From Calendula officinalis (taxonomy: Eukaryota; Streptophyta; Magnoliopsida; Asterales; Asteraceae), in the NCBI GenBank assembly GCA_963853835.1, contig OY970832.1, forward strand, positions 26,034,208 through 26,098,207: DNA of 64,000 nt. Direction: 5' to 3'. The position numbers were made by a program, and so were the translations under genes. The notes beneath the pieces are model-generated. The model saw nothing but the letters and a program-made list of their open reading frames with translations. It searched no databases and had not been told where the DNA came from. Shown here piece after piece: positions 32,938-46,128 of the stretch (within the stretch, counting starts at the first letter, position 1; each line of letters starts with the position of its first letter).

Positions 32938-33838
32938 GTTTTTTGTATCCGGATTTTTTGTGAAATACAAGCTGTTGAAACGATTTGAGGAAAATTGCAT
33001 GTGTATATAGAAACGTAATCATGATTTTGATATGTCGAATCAGATGCACTGGATCTGAATTTCTGATAATGTATTAGGGCTGGATTTGTGTGTTATTGAT
33101 GGAAGTTTGATTTCTATGTGGATTATGATTGATATATGAATTCTAGATTCTTGATTGTAATATGGTTTTCATATGGCTTATCATATAAACACAAACACTA
33201 TATAATATAAATATTCTCATTGACTATGGTTTGATTATTTGGTTATAAATTATAATGTTATGTCAGTGAATGTGCTATAGATATCTGCTGCCTCTTTGTT
33301 ATGTTTTTATGGCTTTGACTGTGAGTAATTTGAACGTGTAATGGTGTAAAAGGTCTAGCATTCAAATTGTTTTATTAGACTCTGCTCGTGGCCTATGTTT
33401 TCCGGTATGTTTTGTTTAGTTGAGGTTGCATATGTTTATACAGATAAAATAATTGTAATATTGGTTTTGAAGCACATATTAAAACTGATGTCTTTTGGGA
33501 TGTGGACTTTGAATTCATCAATTATATACATCTGAGTCTGGCAAGACAACAACTCCAAATGGTTTGAACCTTTTCTGTTGTATGGTTTTCAGTTATATTG
33601 TTAAAATATGGGTAGTTGTTGCTGTTTAGTGATTTGAGATTATTATAATACATGAAGCATCTCTTCGGTCTTTACTCGTTGCTAGTTTTCTGCATTTTCC
33701 TTATATATGTTATGTGTTTTTACTTTAAAGAAAACTTTTTTGATAACCTCACACAACAGGTGTAGCTGAGTTAACTTTCTGCAAGTCCAAATACATTTTA
33801 CAAACAAATTCTAGTATGATGATATGTACAAGTATATG
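32938..33838 (+). other. 3' flank of inhibitor-3, no gene
   Basis: AT-rich, no coding signal; probably 3' UTR and intergenic DNA. Confidence 0.5.
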
Positions 33839-34391
33839 TAGGGGTGTGTACCGGACCGGACCGGTAAACCCGGTAACCGGAAAAAGGAAATTTCAAAGAC
33901 CGAGAACCGGACCGGTTAAACCGGTTCTGGGCCCGGTCCGGTTCGGGTCGGTTCGGTCTTCAAGCGGGTTTAGAACCGGTAAACCCGGTTTTTATGTTTG
34001 CCATCCGATTACACATTTTTAGTGCATATTTTCATCTTAAAATATATACCTTAAATATTTTAACGTGTTTTTAATAAAAGTATAATGTTTACGGGTGTTC
34101 AAGGGTTGCTTCGAGTAAAATATGTTTGTATTAAAAGTCTATATACCTATTATTTCGACATATATATATATATATGAAAACTCGTAAGTCTATATACCTA
34201 TTTAAATGCCGGTTCTAAACCCGAAAAAACTTGAACCGAACCGGGACCGGAACCGGTAAACCCGGTTTGTTATTTTTGATCAAATCTAAGAACCGGAAAC
34301 CGGACCGGTTAAGCCGGTTCGGTGCCGGTTCCGGTTCGGTGCTGGTTCCGGTTCGGTGCCGGTTCGGTTCCGGTTTTTATGCACACCCCTA
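33839..34391. mobile_element. hAT-type MITE, 553 bp, perfect 8-bp target duplication
   Basis: Ends TAGGGGTGTGTA and TGCACACCCCTA are near-perfect inverted repeats. The flanking 8-mers AGTATATG at 33831-33838 and 34392-34399 are identical. The interior consists largely of repeated ACCGG/GGTTCGGT words on both sides of an AT-rich centre. An 8-bp duplication with this terminus indicates the hAT superfamily. Confidence 0.9.
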
Positions 34392-34399
34392 AGTATATG

Positions 34400-35324
34400 T
34401 GCAGCACGCACAAATATACAACAAGCTACCAATCAATCAAATCACAACAATCACCCACTTACATTAGTTAGAAACAAAAACCAGTTGTAGATCAAGTAGC
34501 AGTAATTTCATAAGCAGCAGGTCATCAATTGGTTATTCACATCATAGCCAAAAATGCAGCATTGCCTGTACTTATGTTACAACAAACATACTTAATTGTA
34601 TTAAAATGCATGAAAATATCCTAAATCGATTTATTAAGATTCCTGCAATTTTCCTTAGAGTTTATGAAATCATATTTCGCACATAATTGAGGGAATTGAA
34701 TTAGCAACTCATATTGTTTATTGTTCTTGGTAAGGAAGACACTTATGTGGGTTAGTACCCCATGTCTTTGAGGTATTGAAATAGATGGTGATTTTTACAT
34801 CACACTTTTTAATCCCTCTACCACAATAGTTGCTCTGTGTTTGTACAGTTTGCAGAATTACTTGTACAGTGTGGTACAAGCCATAAAATATGTGGTGTAG
34901 AAATTAATTCCCAAAATAGGAGAACAAGTAATATTCTCTATTGTCCACAATCAAAATAACGTACAGCCAATAGTCAAGAGCACAACTAAACTGTAAAATT
35001 CTACCACATGACACAACAACAACAACAACAAACGATGTCAAAGGTGGGGCATACATGAGGTGAGATATAGACAATTATATCTCTACCCAAGAGTACAAAG
35101 ACTGTATTTCGAAAGACCTCCGGCAAAAGTGTCTCGTGGAACAAACAAAAATGTGAAAAAACTTAGCTCATGACACAACATACCAACAAAATGACTTGTT
35201 TTTTTGTGCTCAATTAATCATGTTAATACTCATGGAGGACACAAATAAAATTAAAATTGGATCCGGAAACTAAAGATAAAAATGGTTGTTTACATTACAC
35301 TAAGTAGCTATTCCATATCTCCAA
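34400..35324. other. Intergenic / 3' flank of the calcineurin-B-like gene
   Basis: Nothing recognised beyond a short CAA trinucleotide run near 35015-35030. Confidence 0.5.
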
Positions 35325-36421
35325 CTAGTCCACGGGAACCTCAACTTCCATCTTCAACCCACTGTTGCCAAGAATCTGCAGTTTTGAAGCACAAATGTTT
35401 ATTATGTAGTTACCAAACAAATAATTCATCTTTCTAAACCAAAATTAATTAAAATGAAAACCGTATTAGTGACTAAAACCCGCTTGCAAAGTGCAAAGAA
35501 ATTGAGTTATTATCTGGGTTCAGTTAAATCACCTTCATGAAGTCGGATTTAACTAATAAAGAATCCTTTTTGTAACCGGCTTCCTCAAGAACTTGTGTCA
35601 GAACAAGCTGTATAAAGATTATTATATAAAATATCAACTTATAGAAATGAATTGACAGTTAGGTTGTTATAAACTCACCTCCCTTTGTTGTTCAGAAATG
35701 AATTGCCCTGTTAAATCTCGTAAAACGTCTAACAAATCAGAGAATGCAACCTTCCCATTGCCATCAGAATCATAAACCTTAAATATGACTGCAAAATCCA
35801 TTATTTATCATCCTTAAATATGTAAAATTATTATAAAATAAGACAAGGTAATTACATTCCACTTTATGTTGTAAGGTGGCACGAGAACTGAATGCAGACA
35901 AAAATGCCACAAACTCCTTAAAATTCAATCCGTCAATCATCCTGAATAATCTCTGACACAAGAAATTAAAAGTCGTTGATAAATTTATACTTTGATGATT
36001 AATTTAAGTACAATAACAACACAATCAAAGATTAAGCTAGGTTTGAGCTTAATTAGAGGATGTTTGGGATATCTTATTTAAAAGTGCTTATCGAGTTTGA
36101 AATAAGAATAATGTCAGAGTGAAATAAACCTGAGAGAGGGGATTGACAGCGAACTCCGGTACTGAAAGGAATTCGTCAGCAGAGATGAATCCACCACCAT
36201 TACGATCCAATTGACAAAACCTTTGGTACAACGAAACTATCTCTTGTTGCGAAACTACAATTAAAATAAAACCAAAAATTGCCGTTAAAAAAAACAAAAA
36301 TTAATTCAATTTACATTTTGAAACCAGTTAAACAGCTACTTGATCACTTACAAGTGTTGTTGCAATGCTCCTGGACTTCTTCGATGTCATATTGAGTGAG
36401 CATTGACGATGTATTCCCCAT
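35325..36421 (-). CDS. Calcineurin regulatory subunit B-like EF-hand protein, six exons
   Basis: Exons on the minus strand: 36421-36352, 36254-36130, 35952-35856, 35788-35679, 35607-35533, 35375-35325. All introns are GT-AG and phases agree, giving 175 residues ending EVEVPVD. The start MGNTSS carries Gly2 and a Ser at position 6, a good N-myristoylation signal. EF-hands: a canonical loop DRNGGGFISADE around residues 41-52, a weak second hand, a third loop DSDGNGKVAFSD (Asp instead of Glu at position 12), and a degenerate fourth. Length and exon-end residues match what I recall of the plant calcineurin-B homologue. In animals and fungi this subunit binds calcium and activates calcineurin A. 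Plants lack a clear A subunit, so the partner is unknown. Nothing is broken; I consider it a live gene. Confidence 0.93.
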
Positions 36422-36740
36422 GATTTCGACAAGTTTTTTCCGCTACTTCGAGGAGATGGAGGAACCCTAAATTAGATGTTGCAGTTATTAAAATGTGTGA
36501 GATTTGAGGAAATATATGGGAGTGATTTGGTAAGCAGCACACCAACAACAACAACAACAATCAACAAATTCGTTAAGCTAATAAGCTGTGATCTTGAAAG
36601 TGGATTTGGGAAAGTTTTGACTTTTGACCAAATCGCTTTTCACTTTTTAAGGCATCCCCATCACCCCCAGCTTATTATTTTTGCCACATCATTCTTTCAC
36701 TAATCAAAAAGCTTTTTATAAAAAGCCTCTCCAATGGTTA

Positions 36741-37397
36741 AGCCTATAGGGTATGGGCTTCACCACCACACCATTTTTTCACCACATCATCTGCCAGCTT
36801 TCAGCAGCCACACCACAACACTTTATCCAGAAAATATCCACCACACTACACCACACCATTTTTTTTCCATCTCATCATTTCTTTTCCATTTATTTTAACA
36901 AAAGAGATTTAAATTATTCTTTTAAAAATAATTACCATTTATTAGTATTTAATCTTAAAACAAACTATTTAATTTTATATATTTTCATCTAATTTTCTGT
37001 AATAAAAAACATATCCCAAAGCCCAAAACAAAAAATTTGCCCAAAGTTTAAATAACAGCCCAAAAGAAAAGCCCAAAATATAACATATATTTAAAAGAAA
37101 TCCTAAACTTTGTCTTCTCCATTTCTCCAAAACACAGCAGCCATGGAACCTGGTGAGTTTTTTTTTTCCTGTAATATTTCTCTTCCAAAAAACCTTGTGA
37201 CGTCTAAATACCATCGAATCTCTCGCTCCAACGGTCGAAAAAGACGCCCCCGCCCGTTAACACGCGTGCCCGTGGCCACGCCTCTCCACCACCGCACCCC
37301 ACGCCGTGTAGGAGGCGGTGTTCCCCCTTGCCTCCACGTCGTTGCCCATCTCCACCTCAGCACCACGACCACTGGATTTGGCCTATACCGTTCAGCC
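36741..37397. mobile_element. Non-autonomous Harbinger-like DNA transposon, about 657 bp
   Basis: Ends GCCTATAGGGTATGGG and CCTATACCGTTCAGCC are imperfect inverted repeats, related to those of the copy at 46346-47010. The flanking trinucleotides TTA and TGA are compatible with a decayed 3-bp duplication of the PIF/Harbinger type. The body has the same layout as the other copy: CACCACACCA-rich 5' part, AT-rich centre with GCCCAAA words, and a GC-rich 3' part resembling proline-rich coding sequence. No transposase. Confidence 0.62.
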
Positions 37398-39029
37398 TGA
37401 GCTTTTCAAAAACTTTTTCTTATTAATAGTTACTAATTTACCTTTATCTATCTTCAATGTTTTATAAATACTCCTCATGTGTATAATTTGACAATTTTTA
37501 TAACATTTCATAAAACTTAACATTTTTTAAAATACGAGGCAGCATGGCCCGTGCGATGCACGAGCTTTGTTCTTAATAAGGGGTTATTGGTATATGCCAC
37601 AAAGTACGAATAAAAAAAAGTGTGTCGGAGGAAAATGTAAAGTAAATAAACATGAGTGTTTATATTAGTATAATACAAAACATGCTATAACACATAAGTG
37701 CCACTACAAAGATCTTCGTGCTTTGTATTTTATAAGTAGAACTATGGATAAACGATGATATCTTCAAGGGAGACCGGCAAGTTGGTAAAAAGCAATGTTT
37801 AAAAGTTTATTAAACAGAAATAATTATAACTGACCTGGTTGCAACATAAATATAATATATAATGAAAAATCAATATCAATTTATGTATTTCAACTAAAAT
37901 GTTATTAAAATTGTAATACAATTTATGTGTTTAGAAAAAATAAACTAAAAAGAGGATAAATTAATCTTTTTTTTTTTTGGTTGTATTAGGTTTAATTTCT
38001 TTTTAAAAAACTTTTTCATTAAACTTAAATATAAATTAATTCACTGTAAAATATACTTTTCATATTCAATTATAAGTCTAAACAATATTATATGATTTCT
38101 AAAATCTTTTATTTGTATAATTTTATTACTACAAAGGTGAATGTGGAAAATTATGGAAAGTTAAGTATCCAAACAATTACATGTCATATTCTCTGTATTA
38201 AATTCTCTGTATCTTAATATGATGTATGCTTAATAACTATTTGATCACCAAAATCTCTATATAAAATTCTATGTATAACTTACTCAATGAAAGATAATAT
38301 GTCCCATAACTATTGTGTCTCCTTACAATTTTTCAAGAACCTTGCATGTAAATTAAACAAACCTGGACCAATAATATGCAAATAAAAGTTATAGGGCGTA
38401 ATATGCATTCCACGACCTATATTTGAAGTTCATGTGTGTGGTCAACTGAGCTCTTAAATCAAATAATAAACTATAAATCGAGTTCAAATATACATCTATT
38501 CGTCAAGAGATAACATTTATAGGGGTACATGAAGATGTATTATATTACACCATTTTGACTCCATCCTAACTTATTAAGCCAAAGGATTCTTGTACTAAGA
38601 TTAATAACGATTGTAAAAACAATGTAGTAGAGCAACTACCTTTAAATTTGCATTTATGATATTGTCACCCTATTAATCCATTGATCACCGCGACCATGTA
38701 AAAAAGTTAAAAGACACTAAGCAAAATTAATTTTTCAAGCAACGTTATCTCTTACAAAGATACCAGTTGCAAAAGAAAATATATTTTATAATATTATATG
38801 TTACCAAGATTAGCAATTCAGGTTATCATGTATACCCGGGTCCAAACTTCAAATAGTGGTTCAACTTGTCCAGTTTCTTCAATCCGATTCGAGTCAAAGT
38901 TGTTATTAAGCAAAAATTACAAAGAGATTTTGGGAAATAGATAAACAATTGACAATAAAATCACATAAAAAGGAGAAGTACGGTAGCGTTTGTTACTAGG
39001 TAAAATATATAAGTAAAAACAATAATATA
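37398..39029. other. AT-rich intergenic DNA
   Basis: No gene. At 37545-37575 a hairpin-forming segment CCCGTGCGATGCACGAG resembles Helitron 3' hairpins, but no CTRRT follows. Confidence 0.5.
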
Positions 39030-39036
39030 CAGAAAC

Positions 39037-41563
39037 TTTTTTTTTTTTGAAACAACTTTCATATTAACAAACTAGCTAAAAGCTAGCAAACACAACGTAC
39101 AAGAGAAAACAGAGTTAATAATTACATGGTAAAATAAGCCATTCGGCCCAACTAACTCTAAATTTTGGCCGACGATTACATATCCAAAGGAACGCTACTT
39201 CTTTAATCGAATCAACTAGCATATTCCTTCGAGCTTCACCATTATTAAAAGTAATTGCATTCCTATGCCGCCAAAGAATCCACATCACGGTAAGAGCCAC
39301 CGCCTCAATAATCAACTTAGTTTTGGAACTAAGAGAGCTAACATCCAAACTGTGCAAAAACTCGTCCATACTCTCTACATTTGTGTCAATGACTTGCAAC
39401 CAGTTCCCTATAGCCCTCCAAACACTTCTCGCAACTTCATACGTCCAGAATATGTGATCCACCTCTTCCACACCATCCCCGCACATAACACACTTAAGAT
39501 CATCGAACATAATTCCCCTCAGCAAACAATTAGCTTTTGAGGGAATATGATTCAAATTTATTTTCCAAAAAAGAATATTAACTTTCCGAGGCACTAAAGG
39601 GTTCCATCGAGTCTGCATTACGGAAGAAGGAAGAATTAAGTTGTCAAGCCACCTTCTAGTACTCTTGACTTCATAAACTCCATCACCCCCAATGTCCCAT
39701 CTCCAATCATCCGCATCACTTGACAACGTGATATTGTGGACGACCCGATTTAAATCACGAACCTGATCCTCTTCTCTTCCTCCCCGGATGGCTCGACGCC
39801 AGCCCTAGTTAACCGAGCCATTCTGAACTCGATTCGCCACCATACAATCGTAATCCGACTCGAGTCTATAAAGTCTCAGGAATCTGTCCCGAAGAATACT
39901 CGAGCCCACCCATTTATCACTCCAAAAGCGAATCGATCTACCATTACCAACATGCCTTTTCAAGTGATAAAAAATATATCCCATCTTCTTTGAATCTGTT
40001 GTTCATTTTCACGATTTGAGCCCACGGTGTCGACCCAAGGCCACAAGAATTTCCCAGATCCAAAGCCCCGTTCCTACCATAAATCACCTTCACCACCTTC
40101 GACCACAACATATTCTCATTTTTTACAAATCTCCAAATCCATTTCAATACAAGCGAAATATTGAAAGCATAAAGACTACCAATATTTAAACCCCCGTTTT
40201 GGTACGATCCCAGCACCGACTCCCACTTAACCCAATGAATCTTCCGTTTTTCCTCGGTACCACCCCAAAAAAAGGAAGCTCTGAGCTTTTCTAAAACATT
40301 TGCAACTACTTTCGGCATAACAAACAAGGACATATAATAAATGCCCATTCCTCCCAACACCGTCTTCAATAACATGGACCTATCACCAACTGATAACGTA
40401 TTAACTTTCCAACCGGACAACTTTTTCTTAAACCGATCAATCAAAACATCCCAATTCTTTTTTCTAGGCATACACGCACCCACCGGGAGGCCTAAATACG
40501 TGAACGGAAATTTATCGTGACAAACACCAATCAAGGATGCCATAGCTCTAACCTCTCCATCCGAAACCCCAACACCATAGAGATTAGATTTATGTAAATT
40601 CAACTTCAACCCCGATGCCATATGGAAATAATGCAAAATAATAAGAAGATTTTGCATATTATTGAGCGACAACTCCCCCATAAAAATAGCATCATCGGCA
40701 TATAATAAATGCGAAATAGAGACCGAATCATCAGTAACCTTGGCTCCGTTAAACATACGATTTGATGTAGCTTCCTCCATAGCCACATGTGGACCTTCCA
40801 TAACAATAATAAAAAGAAAATGCGACAGGGGATCCCCTTGTCTAAGCCCTCTTCCGAGTTTGAACTCATTGGAAGCATTCCCATTAAGAATAACCGAAGC
40901 CTTAGAGGAATGTAGAGTTGCACTAATCCATTTACGCCACTTTTCCGGAAAATTCATGAATTCCATCATGCGATCTAAAAATTCCCAACTAATAGTATCA
41001 TACGCCTTTCGAAATCAATTTTAAGAACCATGGCACTTTTCTTCTTCTTTTTGTACCAATCAATCACCTCATTCACAATCATGGAACCATCCAAAATCTG
41101 ACGGTCTTTAACAAAAGCCGTTTGTTCTGGACTGACGATCGAGTCCACCACCAAAGCTAACCGAAGCGCCAATAGTTTCGCTATAATTTTGTATTGAACA
41201 CCAATGAGACTTATGGGCCGATAATCATTAACAGCAAGCGGGTTGATCACTTTTGGAATCAACGTAAAGAAGAATTGCATCCAATAAGAATAAAACCTGT
41301 GTCAAAAAACTCAGCAACAAAATTAAAAACATCTAATTTTAAAAGATCCCAAAACCTTTTAATAAAAGCGAAAGTAAAACCGTCAGGGCCCCGGGGCTTT
41401 GTCGTTTCCACAGCTCCACACCGCCGCTTTCAGCTCATTCATCGTGACTGGACCCACTAGCAACTCGGCATTATCACGTGACATGAGAAATGTAACTTTA
41501 TAATCAATAATTTTGTTAAAGTAGTTGTTGTAATCCCTAAAGACTGACCAATAACAAAGACTT
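39037..41563 (-). mobile_element. 5'-truncated LINE (L1-type non-LTR retrotransposon)
   Basis: The minus-strand sequence encodes, in several frames, the C-terminal two thirds of a plant L1 ORF2: RT fingers with GPDGFTFAFIKRFW (about 41395-41340), PISLIGVQYKIIAK and ILDGSMIVNE (41280-40975), GLRQGDPLSHFLF and the catalytic LLYADDAIFMG (40969-39944), and the zinc-binding RT-associated domain (CVMCGDGVEEVDH, 39726-39115). At least two frameshifts and a gap (39944-39727) break it. A 12-T run at 39037-39048 is the poly(A) tail. The heptamer CAGAAAC flanks it at 39030-39036 and 41564-41570, a plausible short target duplication that would set the 5' truncation point. Confidence 0.87.
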
Positions 41564-42899
41564 CAGAAACACCAATCATACTGACATCCATTGCCAAATT
41601 GTTGCAGATTTTAGCCACCTAAATTGACAATAGTAATGGTTTTAAATGCATTAGTTTTGCAACTAAATGCATGAACATTTTGCAATTCATGCTTTTAAAC
41701 TGAATACATAAATTAGGTGACGGTTTCGAATTTAAATAGTTTTTCTATTGCCATGATGTGTTATATGGTTCATTATTGGTTTTTGTATTAAACGTATACA
41801 TTTAATTTTGTATTAAATGCATGAATTTGATGATTCATATTCACATGTAATTGTCAAATGGATGAATTTGATTAATTAATTTCATAAATGGTAATTATGT
41901 ATGTGGACGATTGAATCAAATTCGAATTTGATACATGATTGTAATTAATATTTTGTTATTAATATGGTAATTAAGTTTACATCAACAATGAAACTCATTT
42001 TATTATGTTAATAAGGATTTCATATAAAATATTAAAATATGTGACATTAATATTAAAATAAACAGAAAATTACATTGCAAATATTAAAAAACATGACTCT
42101 AAAATATTGAAATAGGGACTAAATGGTTGAACATGTAAATTTATAAAAATTATAGGGACTAAAGGAATCAAACATTGAAAGTTAATTAAAGGGCTATGGA
42201 AGAATAAGTGATTACAATAAGTGATTAGAATAAGCTTTTAAAAAAGCCTTCTATTCCAATGGTAAAAAGCCTTCTAAAAGCTAATTGAAATAGTAAAAAG
42301 CTTTGGAAAAAACAACCATTGGAAATGCTCTTAGGTGGGCGATGACATACTGAGAGTGTCAGGTGTGGTGGATTAAGCCAAACCGCCATCTTTGCGCCAC
42401 ATCACTATTTCACATTCAAAATCTCAAATACCCCCTCTACCATAACTGACCAATAATACTCATTTGGGACCCACCAAAATACCCCTCACTCACAAAATAC
42501 CCTTACAAAAACAAAATATCTCTCTCTCCTCGTTTAATGCTTCACTCACTTAACATGGGGTATGGTGACTTGATGATGTATTGATGTGTATGTGAAAAAA
42601 ATGTCACATAGGCAAATAGGGGGGGGGGGGGGGGCCTCAAAACCACTTTTCAATTTAATACCTAAATTTCGGAGGGATAGGGTATTTCTAAAATCATATT
42701 TTAAGGGTATGAGATAAAGGCATTTATTGATGTCACAATTATTATTTATGTTAAAAAATATAATTAAAAATTGTTAAAATTAGACTTCATTAATTATCTT
42801 ATCTTACTATTATATAAAGCATTTAGGACTTCCCTTTATAGCATTACTTAATTTTCAACCTTACTATTTCAGGAAATGTCTTAATTTTTAAAAGCATCC
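41564..42899. other. Intergenic DNA with a poly-G run
   Basis: No gene. A 16-G run lies at 42619-42634. The segment 42180-42340 has repeated AAAAGCC/AAGCTTTT words suggesting an old MITE. The remainder is AT-rich. Confidence 0.5.
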
Positions 42900-42985
42900 A
42901 TAAAACACAGGCCACAGGATTCGAACCCATGACCTTGGTCATAAAGGATTCATGCTTTTCCATCTCAACTACATGGGACTTGTGC
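42900..42985 (-). mobile_element. tRNA-derived SINE-like element
   Basis: On the minus strand a box A-like TAGTTGAGATGG (42971-42960) is followed by a perfect box B GGTTCGAATCC (42927-42917). No acceptor stem pairing, so not a tRNA gene. Ends undefined. Confidence 0.45.
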
Positions 42986-43133
42986 TACTTTTCTTTTTCA
43001 ATGTACTTATTTAAATGAAAGTACAATAACTGCTAACATTTATGAGGTAAACGACCTCATTTCAAATAATTTTTTAATTATCTTTATTTTACAATATTTC
43101 ATTTTCTATTTATTTATCTTTTACTCCCTCCGT

Positions 43134-43290
43134 CCCACAAAAAAGTACCAAAGATCCTACCAATAACTATCATTCTTTCTCCAAACTAACCTTATGTATT
43201 AATCACAAGTATTACCAATGACCCCACCACTTTTTTCATCTTAAAACTTGTGCCAAAAAAAATGGGTACTTTTTTGTGGGACGGAGGGAG
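43134..43290. mobile_element. Short Stowaway-type MITE, 157 bp
   Basis: CTCCCTCCGTCCCACAAAAA at the left is mirrored by TTTTTGTGGGACGGAGGGAG at the right, flanked by TA. Shorter than the other family members because of an internal deletion. Confidence 0.92.
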
Positions 43291-43623
43291 TACTACATAT
43301 AATATATATTTCAGACTTTGTCAATTTACCAAGCTTAATTATTAGCCAACCAGCTTGTTATCTCAGGAAACATTCGTATTTAGGAAATAATTGACACCCC
43401 AATGACTTGAACTTGCGACTTCATGTTATTAGAAAGAAACTCTAGCCACAAACTCATATCATTTTGTTGACCACCACCTACTACCACCCGCCACTAAAAT
43501 CACTACCCTCACAATCACTACCGAACACACCATCACTACTGCCACCATCGCATAATCACTATCGTTATCGCAAAATATAGTTATAGGGTATCCGGCGCCG
43601 CATTGCGCGGGTACCGTGCTAGT
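43291..43623 (+). mobile_element. Repeat debris ending in a Helitron-like 3' terminus
   Basis: A hairpin-forming CCGGCGCCGCATTGCGCGGG is followed by TACCGTGCTAGT, ending at 43623; this matches Helitron 3' architecture (GC hairpin then CTRRT). About 43385-43465 contains another SINE-like minus-strand segment. The Helitron 5' end was not located; the next base is A, not the expected T. Confidence 0.45.
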
Positions 43624-44420
43624 ATTTTTCAATATGTTAAGAAATATTTTTATTCAACTAATACTCCTCAGCTCATTTCCTTAAGAATGAGTGAGCTAAA
43701 CTCATTTCTGAAACCTGATTTTATAGTTTTCAAACTATTTTCCTTTCAAGAGATGAAAAACACCTCTTGTTTTCTAAATAGAAAAACGAAAACATTTAAA
43801 AAAATTATGTAGTTTTCAAGAGACAAAAACACCTCCCATTTTCTAGAAAAACAGAGACAAAATATTAAGGAAATTTTTTTTGCAACAATCCACACGCTAA
43901 GTTTTATTTTTCGATTTTTAATATTTTATCTTTTATGAACTTCAGAGAGAATGTGAAGAATTCAAGGTTAGAGTGAATGCACTTGTAGCAAAAGCTTTGA
44001 AAGCACCCGCAGAGGGTTGGATCATGCAAGACGGGACCCCGTGACCCGGGAATAACACGAAAGATCACCCCGGAATGATCCAAGTCTTTCTGGTCAAAGT
44101 GGCGGGACGGATGTGCAAGGAAACGAACTTCCTCGTTTTGTATGTGTTTCATGTGAGAAAAGGCCCGGTTTCCAGCACCACAAGAAAGTCGGTGCTATGA
44201 ACGCTTTGGTAATTAGATATCATAAGTATTTTGATATCATTATGGCAAGTAATAATAGAAATAGCAAAAGTCTAAGTTTTTTATTCATAGGTTCGAGTCT
44301 CGGGGGTTTTAACAAATGCTCCGTTTATGCTTAACTTGGATTGTGATCATTACCTAAATAACAGCAAGGCGGCCCGAGAAGCAATGCGTTTCTTGATGGA
44401 CCCACAAATCGGGCGAAAGG

Positions 44421-45158
44421 TGTTGGAAAATTTTGGACATATATAATTATATGTATATTTGTTATATATAATTAATAGATGACATGCCCAAAATGTAGTT
44501 GTGGTGAATGAGATATCGACTATCAAAGTGGGCTGTGTGTAATAAATAAATAAAACAAATGAACTAGTGGGAACTTGAACCTATTCACGCTCGTCTCCCG
44601 GGTTTCATGTGGGTTCGGTTTTGCCACTCGGGTTTGCCACTCGGTTTAGTGGAATGTATTCAAATAATATTATTAATAATAATATTTATAATTTTAATGT
44701 TTGTCATTAAAATTTATTTGAATTGGTTGTTTTGATCTTTGTAATGAATTGGTTTAATGACAATAATGTATGTCATTAATCCACTTGACCATCTTCCATC
44801 CATCTTCCATTATAAATAGTGGGTTTGGTCATTTGGAAGAACACACACAAATTCATATATTTTCCTACTCACTTACAAGCATCACATATGCTCTCCATTG
44901 ATAGTGTTCCTTAAACACAAGAACTTTCGATAAGTGTTCGGGCTTGGATTATATTCGGTAGTGTAAAACTACTCGGTTGTTTTACCCTGGGAAATAGACA
45001 ACGAATCTATTTTAAGGGGATCGTGAATTTCACGAGACTCAACCAAAACTTGTTTTCATCTTTGTTTCTACATATTCTTGTTTCAATCTTATATTTATTT
45101 TTAGTCATTTCCCAATTGTATTGTATTTTAATTAATAAAATTGGTATTAGCTCCTACA
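44421..45158. mobile_element. Solo LTR, 738 bp, inside a CESA exon
   Basis: Starts TGTTGGAAAATT and ends AGCTCCTACA, flanked by the perfect pentamer AAAGG (44416-44420 and 45159-45163). Removing it with one AAAGG restores the CESA reading GRKVCYV. No internal domain. Terminus style suggests Copia; family unknown. The TTGGTATTAGCTC near its right end vaguely resembles a primer site, so a small non-autonomous element is an alternative. Confidence 0.88.
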
Positions 45159-46128
45159 AAAGGTTTGTTATGTTAAATTTCCGCAAAGGTTTGATGGCAT
45201 AGACAGACACGATCGATATGCCAATAGGAACACGGTTTTCTTTGATGTAAGTCCTTGAAACATATGATAAATTTTAGAAAAAAAAAACATATACGAAATA
45301 TTGATGTGAATCGATGTAGTTTATTTGTTCATCTTTGGCAGATTAACATGAAGGGTCTAGATGGAATTCAAGGCCCGGTATATGTGGGAACAGGATGTGT
45401 TTTCAGAAGACAAGGATTATACGGGTACGAGCCACCAAAGGGTCCAAAAAGACCAGAAATGGTTAGTTGTGATTGTTGCCCGTGTTTTGGACGTCGTAAA
45501 AAGCTTCCAAAGTATGACAAACATGGATCGGGCAGAGATATTGAAAATGTTCAAGGTTATTGACTTTTATACTCTTTAACTAATAACTAACTTCCACCAA
45601 TAATGTCCTCATTCATTAACTATATATGTTTCTACTAATCAGGATTTGATAGTGATGATAAAGAACTTTTGAAGTCTCAAACGAACTTTGAAAAGAAGTT
45701 TGGACTATCGGCCATTTTTGTCACGATGACTTTAATGGTTGATGGCGATGTTCCGCCATCTTCAAGCCCTGCATCACTTCTTAAAAAAGCTATTCATGTC
45801 ATTAGTTGCGGGTACGAAGACAAAACCGAATGGGGTTTGGAGGTAAAAACTAGGGGTGAGCATGGAGCAGTTTGTGGCGGTTTTTAACTAAAATCAAACC
45901 CCGCCCCGAAAAGTTCGGGTTTTAAAAATTACACCCCATTCGGTTTCGGGTTTTTCGGTTTCGGTTTTTCGGGGTTTTCGGGTTTTTCGGTTCGGTTTCT
46001 GATTTTTTTCGGTTTTTCATTAACCTTTAAATTTACCAATTTGTTACCTTAAAAATTAATATTATGATTCAAACTTTCAAACCTTAACATATTTCGTTAT
46101 AAACAAAAAACAACTACTAAGTTTAATA

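Noticed and set aside
37545..37575. Helitron 3' end at CCCGTGCGATGCACGAG
   Set aside because: The hairpin is present but no CTRRT follows within the usual distance.
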